Source of the DNA: Cyclina sinensis
Taxonomy: Eukaryota > Mollusca > Bivalvia > Venerida > Veneridae
Direction of reading: 5' to 3'
Length of the DNA stretch: 64,000 nucleotides
Assembly: GCA_012932295.1 (NCBI GenBank)
Contig: JAAONU010000016.1
Location: forward strand, 29,635,290-29,699,289
Part shown: positions 48,760 to 59,016 of the stretch, one piece after another
Layout: every line of letters starts with the position of its first letter
Numbering within the stretch: the first letter of the stretch is position 1
The notes under the pieces: model-generated
Databases searched by the model: none
What the model was told of the DNA's origin: nothing
Seen by the model: the letters and a program-made list of their open reading frames with translations, nothing else
Program-made: the position numbers and the translations under genes

Positions 48760-49024
48760 TAACTGGGAGACTAGTTTTAGGAACATTGTATTACACCTGA
48801 AATACTTTTATAGCATTCCTATTTGTCTTACATAATGTAACATTTGGCAATCTAGTTAGTAGAAATTAATATATAACTGTTAATTTTGCTTCTAAAACAA
48901 AATTCTAGTTTGAAGAATTTGTTATAATTGTCAGTTTTGTTTCTAATCATAATGTTACATTTTGTAAATTAGCTTTATGTTACCATGGCACATTGATGAT
49001 GCTTTCACTATGGTACTGTGGCAG

Positions 49025-49735
49025 TCCTATTTCTAACACTATGTTACCATGCAAGTATTGTTACTAACACTATGTTACTATAGTAGTATTGTTATTTTGA
49101 CTCTGTTACCATGGATTTCCTGTGTTTTTTATGCCCCCGAAGGCATATAGTTTTTGAACTGTCTGTCCGTCAGTCCATCTGTCAGTCCGTCCGAAAACTT
49201 TAACATTGGCCATAACTTCCTTATTAGTAAGTGGATTTACTTCATACTTTGACACAACACCCCTTTGGACAAGGCGTTCCCACTGACCTATATTCATTTC
49301 AATTTGACCCCGGAATGACCACCTTGAAGATCAAATTGTCCAAAAACTTAAACATTGACCATAACTTCTTTATTAGTAAGTGGATTTACTTCATACTTGG
49401 ACACAACACCCCGTTGAACAAGACCTTTCCAGTGACCTATATCTATTTGACCCTGACCCTTGAATGACCTTTACCTTGAAGATCGAATTGTCCATAAACT
49501 TTTACATTGCCCATAATCTCCTTATTAGAAAGTCGATTTACTTCATACTTGGACTCAACGTACAGCCCTTAGGACAAGACCTTCTCATTGACCTATATTT
49601 ATTTGACCTTGACCCTTGAATGATTGGTCCTCAGCTCAAAGTCAAAGCACCACTTTGGGGGCATTGTCATCTTACAGTGACAGTTCTTGTTTAACACTTT
49701 TTTACCATTGCAAGAATTGTTACTAGTACCACAGG
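49025..49735 (+). repeat. 31-bp minisatellite interrupted by a family-E element
   Basis: The motif 'taacactatgttaccat' with 'gtattgtta' recurs at about 31-bp steps (anchors 49033, 49064, about 49095). The same motif resumes after the inserted element ('ttaacacttttttaccattg', near 49691, and 'aattgttactagta'). The repeat thus predates and flanks the insertion. Confidence 0.65.
49130..49692 (+). mobile_element. Family-E tandem-repeat element
   Basis: The 5' end follows six T's with hairpin TATGCCcccgaaGGCATA (49130-49147), then a 'ctgtccgtcagtccatctg' stretch. Three internal units of about 150 bp have the anchor 'ccataactt' or a variant at 49210, 49359 and 49511. Near the 3' end TTTGGGGGCAT (49654-49664) complements the 5' ATGCCCCCGAA with one mismatch. 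A stem TGTCA/TGACA (49665-49682) and 'gttcttgttt' complete it. This is the most compact complete copy of the shared architecture. The overlapping 63- and 78-codon frames are by-products. Confidence 0.75.
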
Positions 49736-49851
49736 CACTCTTGTTATGTAACACTTTGTTTGAAATACATTTCTTAAAACTCGAGTCTTGTATGTAAACC
49801 ACTGGTAGTCTTACAGGTAAAACTTGAAAACAGTTTTTATTTTAATACTAT

Positions 49852-50141
49852 CTATCTATCTATTCGAGTTTATTTATTGTCGGTACTGGTTGCCCATATG
49901 ACTGACGCCCCCTGCAGAGATTAGTAATTTTATGTTGGGGGATAGTGCAAGATAGGAAAAGCATCCCATTCCAGAGACACCCCTGGTTCTTTGCCATGCT
50001 CAGTGTATGGCACTGATACATGGGACCTCGATTTAACGTCTCATCTGAAAGACAATTAGTAATGTTAGTGGAGGAGCAGGGGATCGAACTTGTGACCCCT
50101 GGGTTACTAGTCCTGCTACCACTGGGCCACTGATCCTCTCC
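49852..50141 (-). mobile_element. Complete SINE with intact 12-bp target-site duplication
   Basis: TTTTAATACTAT occurs exactly at 49840-49851 and 50142-50153 and brackets the element. On the minus strand it starts GGAGAGGATCAG, has box A TGGCCCAGTGG and box B AGTTCGATCCC. It ends the tRNA-like part with CTCCTCC, nearly complementary to its first seven bases. The anticodon-loop-like CTAGTAA suggests a tRNA-Thr(AGU) ancestor. The body carries the conserved core 'gatgagacgttaaatcgagg', and the tail is GATA repeats. The perfect duplication implies recent retrotransposition, which needs a LINE partner not present here. Confidence 0.85.
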
Positions 50142-50153
50142 TTTTAATACTAT

Positions 50154-52415
50154 TGTTGTGATTTATAAATAATTTGCAATCCTAAATGTAAAAGTGTAAC
50201 ATCTTTCAATCCTTTTGTAGAAATTTTGTTACATCAGTCTTAATGGTAAAACTTAATGTTACAACTTGAGTGCTATTTTCCAGGATAATAGCTTTTTTAC
50301 ATATTAAGGACAATAAGCCATTTACCAGGTAACAATATTTTTTTTGTTACACACACTGGCACTTTGCAGTTCTTAATGTTGAAGTGGCAAGAACAGCTTG
50401 TAACATCTGTCAGTCCGTTTGCAGAGCATTTTTGTTATATCGATCAATTTTTTAAAAAATACATTGATACTGTTGGTTATTATTTTATTGAGACAGAAAT
50501 TCAATTACAAAGCACAAAATTTTCAACTGGTAACATTCTGTTTAAATGGAACCAATGTATAACTGTTGCTATATTCCTAGAACACTGTGTGAAAATAGGA
50601 TGTCTTTTTAATTCTGTGATAGGGACAGAACCCAGTGTTGAATCTGATTATGTTTAACTAATTTATCCAGGGCATGGTACTGAGCAAAACAGTTTGTATT
50701 TTAGATAGTAATACATTAACATTGTCAAATATGCGTTAGCATGTCAGACAAGACTTAAGCTTACGTGCGGGAGTTAAAAAACAAAGAAAACAGAAATTTC
50801 TTCTTTTGTTACAAATTCCTGATGAAATTTGTTTCAGTCAAGTAAGAGGAATTATACATTAGAATTATGCAGTGTAGACAAAGAAAGTTCTAATTATGCT
50901 AAGAATTATCTGTATGTTTGATATGTGCCTGTAATTAAATATAGAGGAAAACTGATATAACTGCTGTATATTTAAACAATTAGATTTTAAGTATTGGTGT
51001 TTTGATTGATATGGCACACCTGGTCGTCATACATTCTTATTTAATTAAAAGTGGAGGAAATTTGAATCATGCCGCTGAATAATGTTGAATAAGGTAGTAA
51101 CAATTCTGCAGTATCTTTTGGGTTTTTCTCTTGCAGGTATAACTATGTAATGTAATTTTGTCATTATTGCTTTTGTAGAATAAAGTTTAAAGATTATACC
51201 TGTAGATTTTTTTTCTACTATTGCTTTCTACATAGAAATCATTTAAACTCTGATTTATGGTATGTTTTTTTTCACATTTAAAAAGTAAAGATTTAAAATC
51301 AGAGAGTTGTGTTTACGTTTATGGGATAATCACAGGACAATCACAGATTTAATCTTATACATATTAATAGTGTGAAGATGCATAAATGTTGTTGAATTCA
51401 GTGGCGAGTGAGTCGTAAAGTTTTACTGCCATATCTGTATATAATATGTAAATATTTTAATAAAAATAAGTGTCTGTTAAGTAATTCAAATGTTACAGTA
51501 AGTATTTGATAAGTAATTCAAATGTAATAAATATTTCTACTCAGTTCGTTGTGTCTAGCTGTTTGCAAATATTAGAGCTGCCAGGTAGTACTTCATCAAG
51601 TACTAATGTAAAGATTCCCATGAAATATGTGCAAAAAAAAAAAAAACGGTTCACAGTCGCAACGCTAGTCATATGATTTTAAAATTTAATCGATTTGTAC
51701 TAGTACAAGGTCACAGGTCAAGGCCATGTTTCAGCTTTCAGTTTTTCTTGGCTTTGAAGCTCTTAATCTTACAAAATGCCTTTAAGAATTTATTTGGGAT
51801 GTCTATTACCTCTAAATTTTATTCAGAAACTCTTTTATGCTTTGCTTCTTTAAAGGTGAAGGTCAAATTTCATTGTCAAATATATCTGCAGTATGCCATA
51901 TTGTGGCAAGGTTCAGGGTTTGTCACAAATTTATAAATGAATTCCACACTTGTTATGTTGTTTTTGCACACACAAAAAACAGTGTCAAGTATTTCATGCA
52001 TACAGAGAAAAGAAAAAAATGCAGGTCACTGACATTCCAGGAACACAATATTCATGAATCAGTATTAAATCATTTGAAATGGCTTGTGAAACGAAGTGTG
52101 TATCTGAAACAATAGAACAAGAAATAATTGAAACCTGAAATTGCCATTTTATTGCCAAATTTGACAACAAACTAATTAAACAACCCTTTTTGCTTTTGAT
52201 TTGCATATTAATTAACACTTCTGTACAAGGGATGGTGAATGAACAAAATTTAATGACAGTTTTATTCAATCTCTTATACCTTTAAAGCATTTGTTACTAT
52301 CAACTGTATTCACTTTAACTTAAATCAGCAGAATCAAGTTCATATAATTTATTAATGTAGGTCCTTTAGACAAGAATGCATTGAATACATCTTCATGTTT
52401 TCTTTATACCGCTAA
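50154..52415. other. Unassigned AT-rich sequence
   Basis: No supported gene. A 97-codon frame at 50364-50657 begins at an acceptor-like 'actttgcag' and looks moderately protein-like, but its length is not exceptional for this base composition. Two overlapping frames at 51673-52115 have no recognisable motifs. A 'gtaattcaaatgt' duplication lies at 51480-51525. Confidence 0.35.
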
Positions 52416-52417
52416 AT

Positions 52418-52565
52418 TTCCTGAATGGACTAGCCCATCCTTCAGTGTGAACTGACCCATTTATCATTTATAGAGGTATCAATTGAAAGGTCACTGAACA
52501 GCCTACAAAGCAGACTGTCATGGTCTGCACTGATTGAAAAATCTATTGCCTACATAAGAGTAAAA
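52418..52565. mobile_element. Decayed relative of the TTAA-flanked MITE
   Basis: 'ctaaatttcc', 'atggacta.cccatcctt', 'gcagactgtcatggtctgcac' (with gaps) and 'ctattgcc' follow the motif order of the element at 2.24 kb. The TTAA sites and terminal repeats are not intact. Confidence 0.5.
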
Positions 52566-52763
52566 GTTAAAAACTTCAATCTTTGCTGCCTGAGTTGGAA
52601 GTTGCTGCCTGAGTGCGATATATGTCTTTGTACAATAATTACTTATATAATGTAACTGAGAAGTAGTTAATTCTGTTCTGTTATTTCTTCTCTTTCTTCT
52701 TCTGCCTGGTTCTGAATTTTAATTTTGATAAAATAGGACATTCCCTAGGTCCTATTTATATTT

Positions 52764-54162
52764 AAACTAAGGCTGCCATTGTCACAAAATGCACATGTCA
52801 CAAAAGCTTTGGTTACATAGATGTGGGCATAATGGATAAAAAGAGGTGTTGGTAGGGAAGCAAGTTAGACTTTTCCTAGTGCTGGATAGTGAATCATACA
52901 TTTTAAATGATCCTGGAGTAATACTGAAATCTCTCCTTGCATGTAGAAGATATGCTTTTCACAAAATCTGGACATTTCATCATCTGTACTGACCTTGACC
53001 TTGCAACAAGAGCACTGCGGAGCGGCACAAACACTCTTCTGTTTTATTTATCAGAAACTGAGCTTTCAAGTACCTACCCATCAACCCCCAACCCCAAAAA
53101 AGGCAAAGTAAGGAAATGAAAAAAAAGATTGCAAATACCTACTCATCCCAGAAAGAGAAACGAAAAGAGAAAAAAAATTTTCCAGTACCTACTTGTCAAA
53201 AAAAAAAAAAGTTTTGTTTTTTATTTTCCAGGGGATGGGTGGAGGTGGGGTCCCATGCGAGGGGTAGGGAAAAGAAGTAGATTCCTATCCAATATTAAGT
53301 TGTAGGCTTTGTGCTATATAAGTCTATGCAAAACCGACCCCTGGGGTGGGGCTAATTTTCACCCCAGGGACATAATATGAGCAATCTTCATAAAGGTCTA
53401 CTAGAGGATGCCTCACATCAAATTACAAAGCTCTGTGTCAAGCGGTTTTACAGGAGAAGATTTTCAAAGTTTTTCCTATATAACTATATGTAAGCCCCAA
53501 GGCGGGGCAAATATTGACCCTGGGGTCATGATTTCAAACAACCTGGTAGAGGTCCACTAGACAATGCTACACACTATAAATATCAAAACTCTAAGCCTTA
53601 TGGTTTATAAATAATCAGCTACATTAAAGTTTCTGCACGATGCTGACAAGGATGACTTGGTGACCATAATAGCTCGACTTTTACTTTGAAAACCAAATAT
53701 GGACCTGAATTATGAGTACAACACTCAGTCTTATGATGGTGAACATTTCTAATAGAATCGCTCAATTCATAATGACTAAATGGTCGGTACACACATTTTA
53801 TTACTTTTATCTGAAATTTGACCTCTATGTGTGACGCTGACCATGGCCACAGGGACCTGAATTTTACGTGCGACACTCCGTCTAACAATGGTGAACATTA
53901 GTGCCAAGTTATATAAAAATATGTTGATGCACGTAGAAGTTTTGCTCCGGACAAGCGTTTTCATCTGACCTCTTAATGTGACCTTGACCTTTGACCTAGA
54001 AACCTTGTTCATGCACGCGACTCTGCCTCTCATGATGGTGAACAATTGAATCAAGTAATACTAAAATCCAACCATGCATGTAGAAGATATGCTCTGGACA
54101 AAACAGGACGCCGCCCGCCCACCATGAGCGTTCCCATTATATGACCCGTTTTTGGGGGGCTA
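52764..54162 (-). mobile_element. Family-B element split by a nested insertion
   Basis: The left part (52764-52999) is the complement of the 3' end of the family-B element at 38-39 kb, including 'cactatccagcactag' and 'tgtgacaatggca'. The right part (about 53695-54162) matches its 5' half, including 'ggcgtcc.gttttgtc' and 'tgttcaccatcat'. Between the two, about 690 bp are foreign. Flanking bases 'aggtccatat' and 'aaggtcaaggtca' correspond to adjacent sequence in the uninterrupted copy. Overlapping minus-strand frames are by-products. Confidence 0.7.
53000..53694 (-). mobile_element. Family-A-related element nested in family B
   Basis: On the minus strand it contains about two diverged copies of the 165-bp unit ('tctagtggacctctacc', 'ccccgccttggggc', 'atataggaaaaactttgaaa'). 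It then has a novel low-complexity 3' section with T-runs and GGGTAGG-type motifs, ending GCCGCTCCGCAGTGCTCTTG + TTG. The last part replaces the GGGCCAT hairpin with a different stem (GCCGCTCCGC region). It is therefore a distinct subfamily that shares units with family A. The 5' part is missing or too diverged. G-runs at 53231-53272 on the plus strand could form a G-quadruplex. Confidence 0.6.
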
Positions 54163-54379
54163 ATACTTTCGCCCTCCAAAGGTATAACTATGCTTGCCAA
54201 ATTTTCAGGAAAATCGAGACATTTCACATTAGATTTCAGAGAAGTAGTAATCCTACGCTTCGAAATAGTTCGATCATTTTTTCACAAATGAATTGAAAAT
54301 TGTTAATCAATGATGGACTTTTTGTTCAGCTTTGATAAAGGTTCTTTATTATAAGTTTATTTTTATTTTCAAATGAGAC

Positions 54380-54482
54380 CAAAAACCGAACACTTTTTAC
54401 TGAAACAAAGTGATTACGCGCATTGATTTCGCAATGTCGGATCTTAGCTTACGGTCATTTTGGATCGTGCAGCCGAATTGTG
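54380..54482 (+). promoter_or_regulatory. CpG-rich putative promoter and 5' UTR
   Basis: About seven CpG dinucleotides fall in the 70 bases before the ATG at 54483 ('acgcgcattg', 'ttcgcaatgtcgg', 'ttacggtc', 'gatcgtgcagccg'). This is far denser than the surrounding DNA, where CpG is scarce. It is consistent with an unmethylated promoter. No TATA box was seen. It lies about 220 bp downstream of the family-B element edge. Confidence 0.4.
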
Positions 54483-54516
54483 ATGGAGGATATAATTAAT
54501 AAAATAAAACAGCATT
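54483..54516 (+). CDS. Putative first coding exon of a small unknown protein
   Basis: The ATG lies in a good context (TTGTGATGG) and encodes MEDIINKIKQH plus one base, ending at a strong donor (ATT/GTAAGT, donor at 54517). The leftover T joins with AT at the start of the next open exon (56464) to give a tyrosine codon, so the splice phase is compatible. The chance of a phase match alone is one in three, so this is support rather than proof. The combined product would be 55 residues, Lys-rich at its start. No domain was recognised. Confidence 0.4.
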
Positions 54517-54519
54517 GTA

Positions 54520-56460
54520 AGTAGTCTTTTTAAATTTATTTTAAGCAAATTATTATTTTCAGATATGTTTAAGGAAATGAAAACAATTTTGTCTTTGAGC
54601 GCTTATTCTGAATGTCATGCATCGGTACTAGAAAGTAGGTCAACCTTCTTTGTAGGCTTCAAACTTAATCGTTCGGCGAATTACATTTTATAACAGAGAC
54701 AAAACAAGATCTTGGCAGTTGCAAATTTAAGATACGGAGATATCGAGCCATAAACATGGTTCTGAATGTATATTGTCGACATGACTGTTTTGACATATTG
54801 CATCATTTTTGCAAAAAACATTTACATGATTAAGTTTTTATAGATCAGCCAATCGAAACGCCGAAATTTAGACAATGGGAATTCCGGAAGTTATGTTGTA
54901 AGAAAAGGAGGAGAAATTTCATGAGCTTTGTGCCTTTTCTGCATAAAAACGATTGAACTAGTCATTGAATTATCCGCTAGACTGTTCATTGAGTTGAAGT
55001 GAAGTTCTGCATTATGATGGAATCCCCGATTGTAGCCTAGTTAAAGTGAAAGTGAAAGTATCAGAACTGTCAATAGTTTTTCCTTGGTTTTCTCAATAAT
55101 AACAAAGGTCTGTAAAATGTTGGTTGTGCCTATCAATTAAGTGATAATTACAAGTGTATTCTACACATCAATATTTGTCTAAGTGAAAGAATAAGCTTAA
55201 AATTCAATAAGAACACTCAAAATTAACTTGTCGCCACATATTCTTTCGAGAAATAATGACAGCGGGAGACAGAGATGGGAACTAGTTCCCATCTTCAAGT
55301 GACTGTGGGCCCATTACGTTGGTTAAGTTGCATATTCTGAAATAAAAAACAGAAGAGGGAACAACTTTATTTTCTTAATTTAGAAAAAGAATGAAGAGAA
55401 CTGCAACTCAGTCAGTTGAGACTTGTGAGTTTTGAATTTTGCTTCCCTCAAAAGCACAGTGACACAACAGCACATTGACCAAACATTTTACCGTTTGGCC
55501 AGTGAGCCATGTCCCTGTGCTCAAAAGTAGTATGTGTTCATTGAACAAAAAAAACTACAAAGAACTCTGTCTGCATTTAGGGTTTTTTATCGTACCAGTT
55601 GTCCATATGACTGATAGCATAGTTATTAACTACTTATTTCTCTGAAGTTGCATAAAATTAGTTTTCATATCTGCAAACAAATAACAAATTAACATACAAA
55701 ACACTGTGTCTTAACCCAATTTAAGGAAGATTGTCATTCTTTTGTTTCATGTGTATCAGTCAATGCTGAGAAACACAAATAATAAAAATAAGCAACTTGC
55801 AAGATGAAGATTTAATGCTCGAAATATATGAAAATGATAGCTTAAATACATTAAACTAGATTCTAAGTATTTTTTGTTTACATTTCCTTTCTGTCTGCTC
55901 ATTTATTTTAATATAGGCATTAAAGATAAAGGGAATTGTAATTATTCTTCATTACTATTATTTTGAATACCATAAAAGAAGCATTTTTTCCTGCATAGGA
56001 TAAGTTATTGCTTTTTAAATTGAAATCATCTTTGAAATTATCACGTGTTTTCTGTTTTTTGTATAATTATGTTGATCAATTGTTATCTCAAAATTTGTGA
56101 CATTGAGAAATTGGGCAAAATGTCTTATTGTTTTCTTTGCAAGAATGGGTCAAAGACATTGAGGAACTAAACAGAGAAATGATTTGACAAGGCTGACTTT
56201 TTAAGATAAAGCACTGTAAACACTTGTGATGGTATGTGAGATGGTTGGTGGTCACCAAATCACAAGTTTCATTCCACTTTTACCATGTTTTATTTGGCTT
56301 TTTTTTTGTTTACCCTTATTATGGTAACAGTAAGTATGTGCTTACTGTGCAGCTGAAACAACCTGATATTCCTAACCTTTGAACCCCAAAGATTAATAAA
56401 GAACAAATTGACTCTGAAATTATAGAACATTACTATTATTTATCATTTTTACTCTTGTTC
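54520..56460. other. Putative first intron
   Basis: This stretch lies between the first two exon-like blocks. It contains an imperfect 69-base hairpin (55453-55521) and a short SINE remnant near 55586-55615 ('tcgtaccagttgtccatatg', matching the minus-strand end of the SINE at 49.9 kb). Otherwise it is AT-rich sequence without open frames of note. Confidence 0.35.
55453..55521. repeat. Imperfect inverted repeat of about 30-bp arms
   Basis: The left arm begins 'agcacagtgaca' and ends 'ttgaccaaac'. The right arm begins 'gtttggccagtg' and ends 'tgtccctgtgct'. Outer and inner stem segments pair well around a short 'attttacc' loop, with a small bulge. It could be a fossil MITE or a structured RNA segment. 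Confidence 0.55.
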
Positions 56461-56463
56461 CAG

Positions 56464-56597
56464 ATGAGCATCATTCTAAAGATAGTAAACAAAGGAAGTG
56501 GCCCGTATCCATGGGATGCCAGTACAAGTTATGGCACTTGCACAAGCCACTCACTACAAGGGCCCTAATGGAAGTGATAGACTGCACGGTCATGTGA
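56464..56597 (+). CDS. Putative second coding exon with stop
   Basis: A strong acceptor (TTTTTACTCTTGTTCCAG, ending 56463) is followed by a frame that needs one base from upstream, exactly what the first exon supplies. It encodes EHHSKDSKQRKWPVSMGCQY, then KLWHLHKPLTTRALMEVIDC, and stops at TGA 56595-56597. The composition (Trp, Cys, His, Lys) is not AT-driven. The exon itself may continue as untranslated sequence to a strong donor (GAG/GTGAGT at 56907). A stop upstream of further introns is unusual for a coding mRNA, so a frameshift, alternative terminal exon or non-coding RNA are alternatives. No family was recognised. Confidence 0.35.
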
Positions 56598-56906
56598 TGG
56601 AGGCCTATGCAGTTATGTGACTTTTTAAATAATCATGGTCTGACAGGTAAACCACCAGCCTAAAGGAGGAAACTGTTGTTTTGGGGGAGGTAATTTTGAA
56701 GAGGGATGACAAACCAGCCTACCTTGTTGCAACACAAGCAACAAACATGTTTATCACAAATAATATGATAACTCAGAGGAGCACAGAGTTAACTGTGATA
56801 ACGTCTCTACGGAAGTACCCCTCCCTTGCTCCTACTCTGCATGTTAGAGTTCACTGACCTATGGTTAAACAAAGGGTATGTGTGTACGGAGGGTATGATT
56901 ATAGAG
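56598..56906 (+). ncRNA. Exon-like untranslated continuation
   Basis: Sequence from the stop codon to a strong GTGAGT donor at 56907 lacks an open frame. It includes 'gtctgacaggtaaaccacc', which recurs as 'gtctgacagataaaccacc' at 57255-57275. This portion may therefore be derived from a repeat. Two other donor-like sites lie within it (56647 and 56686). Confidence 0.25.
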
Positions 56907-57104
56907 GTGAGTTGTGTAAGATTAAACAAAACAAATTTATAAGATTTCTCATTTTTAACATGTCTTTATTCTAATTCCATAGTTATCATACAACTTTATA
57001 TTGATAGATATCATAATAAAAAACAAACATTCTGTAAAAAATGCTAGAGATGTTTTATTGTAATATTTTTTATCTTTTGCATTAAACCTTTGTCTTGGTT
57101 TTAC

Positions 57105-57280
57105 TTCAGGTCAGTTGGTTAGAGTCACTCACTTGAAAACCTTTTTACTAATAAAAAGGGGGCAGTTGGTTTGAGCCCTGCTATATGTAATAAAGGCTGC
57201 AGATTCTCAAAGAGATCAGGAGTGGAGTACTGGCACATTTATAAAACGATCATTGTCTGACAGATAAACCACCTGCCTGT
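57105..57280 (+). mobile_element. tRNA-derived SINE
   Basis: 'ggtcagttggttagagtcac' (57109-57128) resembles a D-arm of the Ile/Met type, and GGTTTGAGCCC (57168-57178) is a box B. The following body shares 'gtctgacagataaaccacc' with 56.64 kb. It lies in the putative intron between exons at 56.9 and 57.46 kb. Confidence 0.5.
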
Positions 57281-57459
57281 GCTAGATGAGGCTAAAAATT
57301 TATTTAATATGTACATAAAACTCAAAATTAATGAAATTAGACTTCCTTAGTGGAAGTTATGTGTAGTACATGTAGGTTGCCTAATATAGGTCATTATGTT
57401 TGAACAAGTTTGAACCAGTGAGTAGTTCAGATATTTTTACTGATTATTTCATCCTGCAG

Positions 57460-57659
57460 GAAGACAACCAGAGAATGTTTAAGGTCAAAGGAACAGATGT
57501 TTCAATAAAACAGTTACACATTAAGATGGATCTCGGAAGGCAATGATCACACTCTAGTGGGATGCAACATGTTGTGATGCCACTTCGGATTTTGTGGAAG
57601 TAACAAAGGTGATGTGAGAAAATTAGACTTTGTCCACGACTGTACAAACATCAATTAAG
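57460..57659 (+). ncRNA. Exon-like block bounded by strong splice sites
   Basis: The acceptor 'ttatttcatcctgcag' ends at 57459. The donor AAG/GTATGT starts at 57660. All three frames contain stops, so it cannot be an internal coding exon as it stands. One frame opens with EDNQRMFKVKGTDVSIKQLH and stops after 28 codons. After the last stop in another frame, the final eleven codons run in phase with the open frame of the next block at 59017. It may be a 5' UTR exon, a 3' UTR exon or part of a long non-coding RNA. Confidence 0.35.
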
Positions 57660-58039
57660 GTATGTTTGATAAATTTCAGATGTGGTATCAAAATGTTATG
57701 GTCTGTTTCATTGTATGATACCTTATTATGTTACATTTATTACTTTATGGCCCTTAATGTTGGCAGTTTCTTATGGAGACTGGCCATAAAAGAAGGATGG
57801 TTAGATAAACTGCCCGCTCTGATAAATTATTGAATATGATATGGGCATTAAATTCAAAACAAACCTAAAAATAATAACTACAATAAAAATATATTTGAAC
57901 AATATTTCTGTGAAGTTTGAATACGATTCTATGCAGAATTTTTTACTTATAATTATTACCTATCTAAATTACTTCCACAATTATCTTGTATTTTACTACA
58001 ATGCCTTCTTAATGTGTCATTACAGTGATCTATATATTT

Positions 58040-58914
58040 TTTTGTGTCGCCTGCTGCAAAGTAGCCACGACATATAGGTATCACTTCTCTGTTGTCAGTC
58101 TGTCCATCCGTCACAAAAATTACTTCTCAGAAACTACAGGTGCAATTTCATCCAAACTTTACAGGAATGATCAGTACCAAGTCTAGTTGTGCATATCATT
58201 GGAATTTTCCAGTTTAATGATTTTTGTGAGAGCTATGGCCCTTTAATGATTTTTTAAAACTTCTCTTATACTACTAATGCAGTTTGAATGAAATGTTACA
58301 GGACTGGTCAGTACCTCAAGTACTTGCGCGTATCTAATGGGTTTTTAAGTGGAATAATTTTTTGGCTGAGTTATGGCCCTTGATTATAAAAAGGTGTTTT
58401 GGCCCGTTAATGATTTTTGTGTTGCCTGCTTCACAGTAGCTGCGACATGTTACAAAGTAGCCGTTACATGCATGGATCACTTCTCCATTGTCTGTCTGTC
58501 CATCCGTCCATCTGTCACAAACTTGTCCAGACTACTCCTCAGAAAGTACTGGTGCAATTTCATCCAAACTTTACTAGAATGATCAGTACCAAGTTAAGTT
58601 GTGCAAATCATCGGCATTTTCCAATTCAATGTTTTTTGTCAGAGTAATGGCCCTTTAATGATTTTTATTTTTAAACTTCGTCTGGACTTCTTCTCTTATA
58701 CTACTGAAGCAATTTGAATGCAATGTTACAGGATTGATCGGTACCTCAAGTACTTGGGCTTGTTTAACAGGTTTTTCGGTTAAATGATTTTTGGCTGAGT
58801 TATGGCCCTTGAATAAAAATCTCGTTTTAGCCAACAATCTGTCCAATCACCTCTCAATGCAACTGCTTAATTGGCTATCATCAGGTGACACATGTGATGA
58901 CTGATTGCCCATGT
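58040..58914 (+). mobile_element. Family-D tandem-repeat element, copy 2
   Basis: It begins after a T-run with TGTGTCGCCTG (58043-58053) and 'ctgcaaagtagccacgaca'. A second 5'-like segment starts near 58419 ('tgtgttgcctgcttcacag'), as in the copy at 46.4 kb. TCCG-type stretches lie at 58100-58115 and 58490-58515. CAGGTGACACA (58882-58892) complements the 5' motif with one change. The terminal CTTGTT is degraded to 'gcccatgt'. The first unit carries deletions relative to copy 1. It sits inside the putative intron between 57.66 and 59.02 kb. Confidence 0.65.
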
Positions 58915-59016
58915 ATTTCCAATTAAAGTTTCAGTGAATACATCTTTTGATATTTTGACTTAACGTTGTGTAATTATGCCTGTTCACCAGTTGTTGTTTT
59001 TTTTCATAATTTTTAG

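Noticed and set aside
49852..50141. Functional tRNA-Thr gene
   Set aside because: The anticodon and D-arm stems are imperfect. The sequence continues into a SINE body with tail and target duplication.
50361..50657. 95-codon plus-strand frame beginning right after an acceptor-like 'actttgcag'
   Set aside because: Several frames of this length are expected by chance at about 35% GC. There is no donor, motif or partner exon.
56464..56906. Continuous coding through the whole exon-like block
   Set aside because: All three frames contain stops before the donor at 56907; only the first 134 bases are open in the phase-compatible frame.
46919..58647. Frames containing 'CLSVRPSVCP' or 'CLSIRPSV' type peptides
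   Set aside because: They are translations of the TCCG/GTCC microsatellite in the family-D elements.
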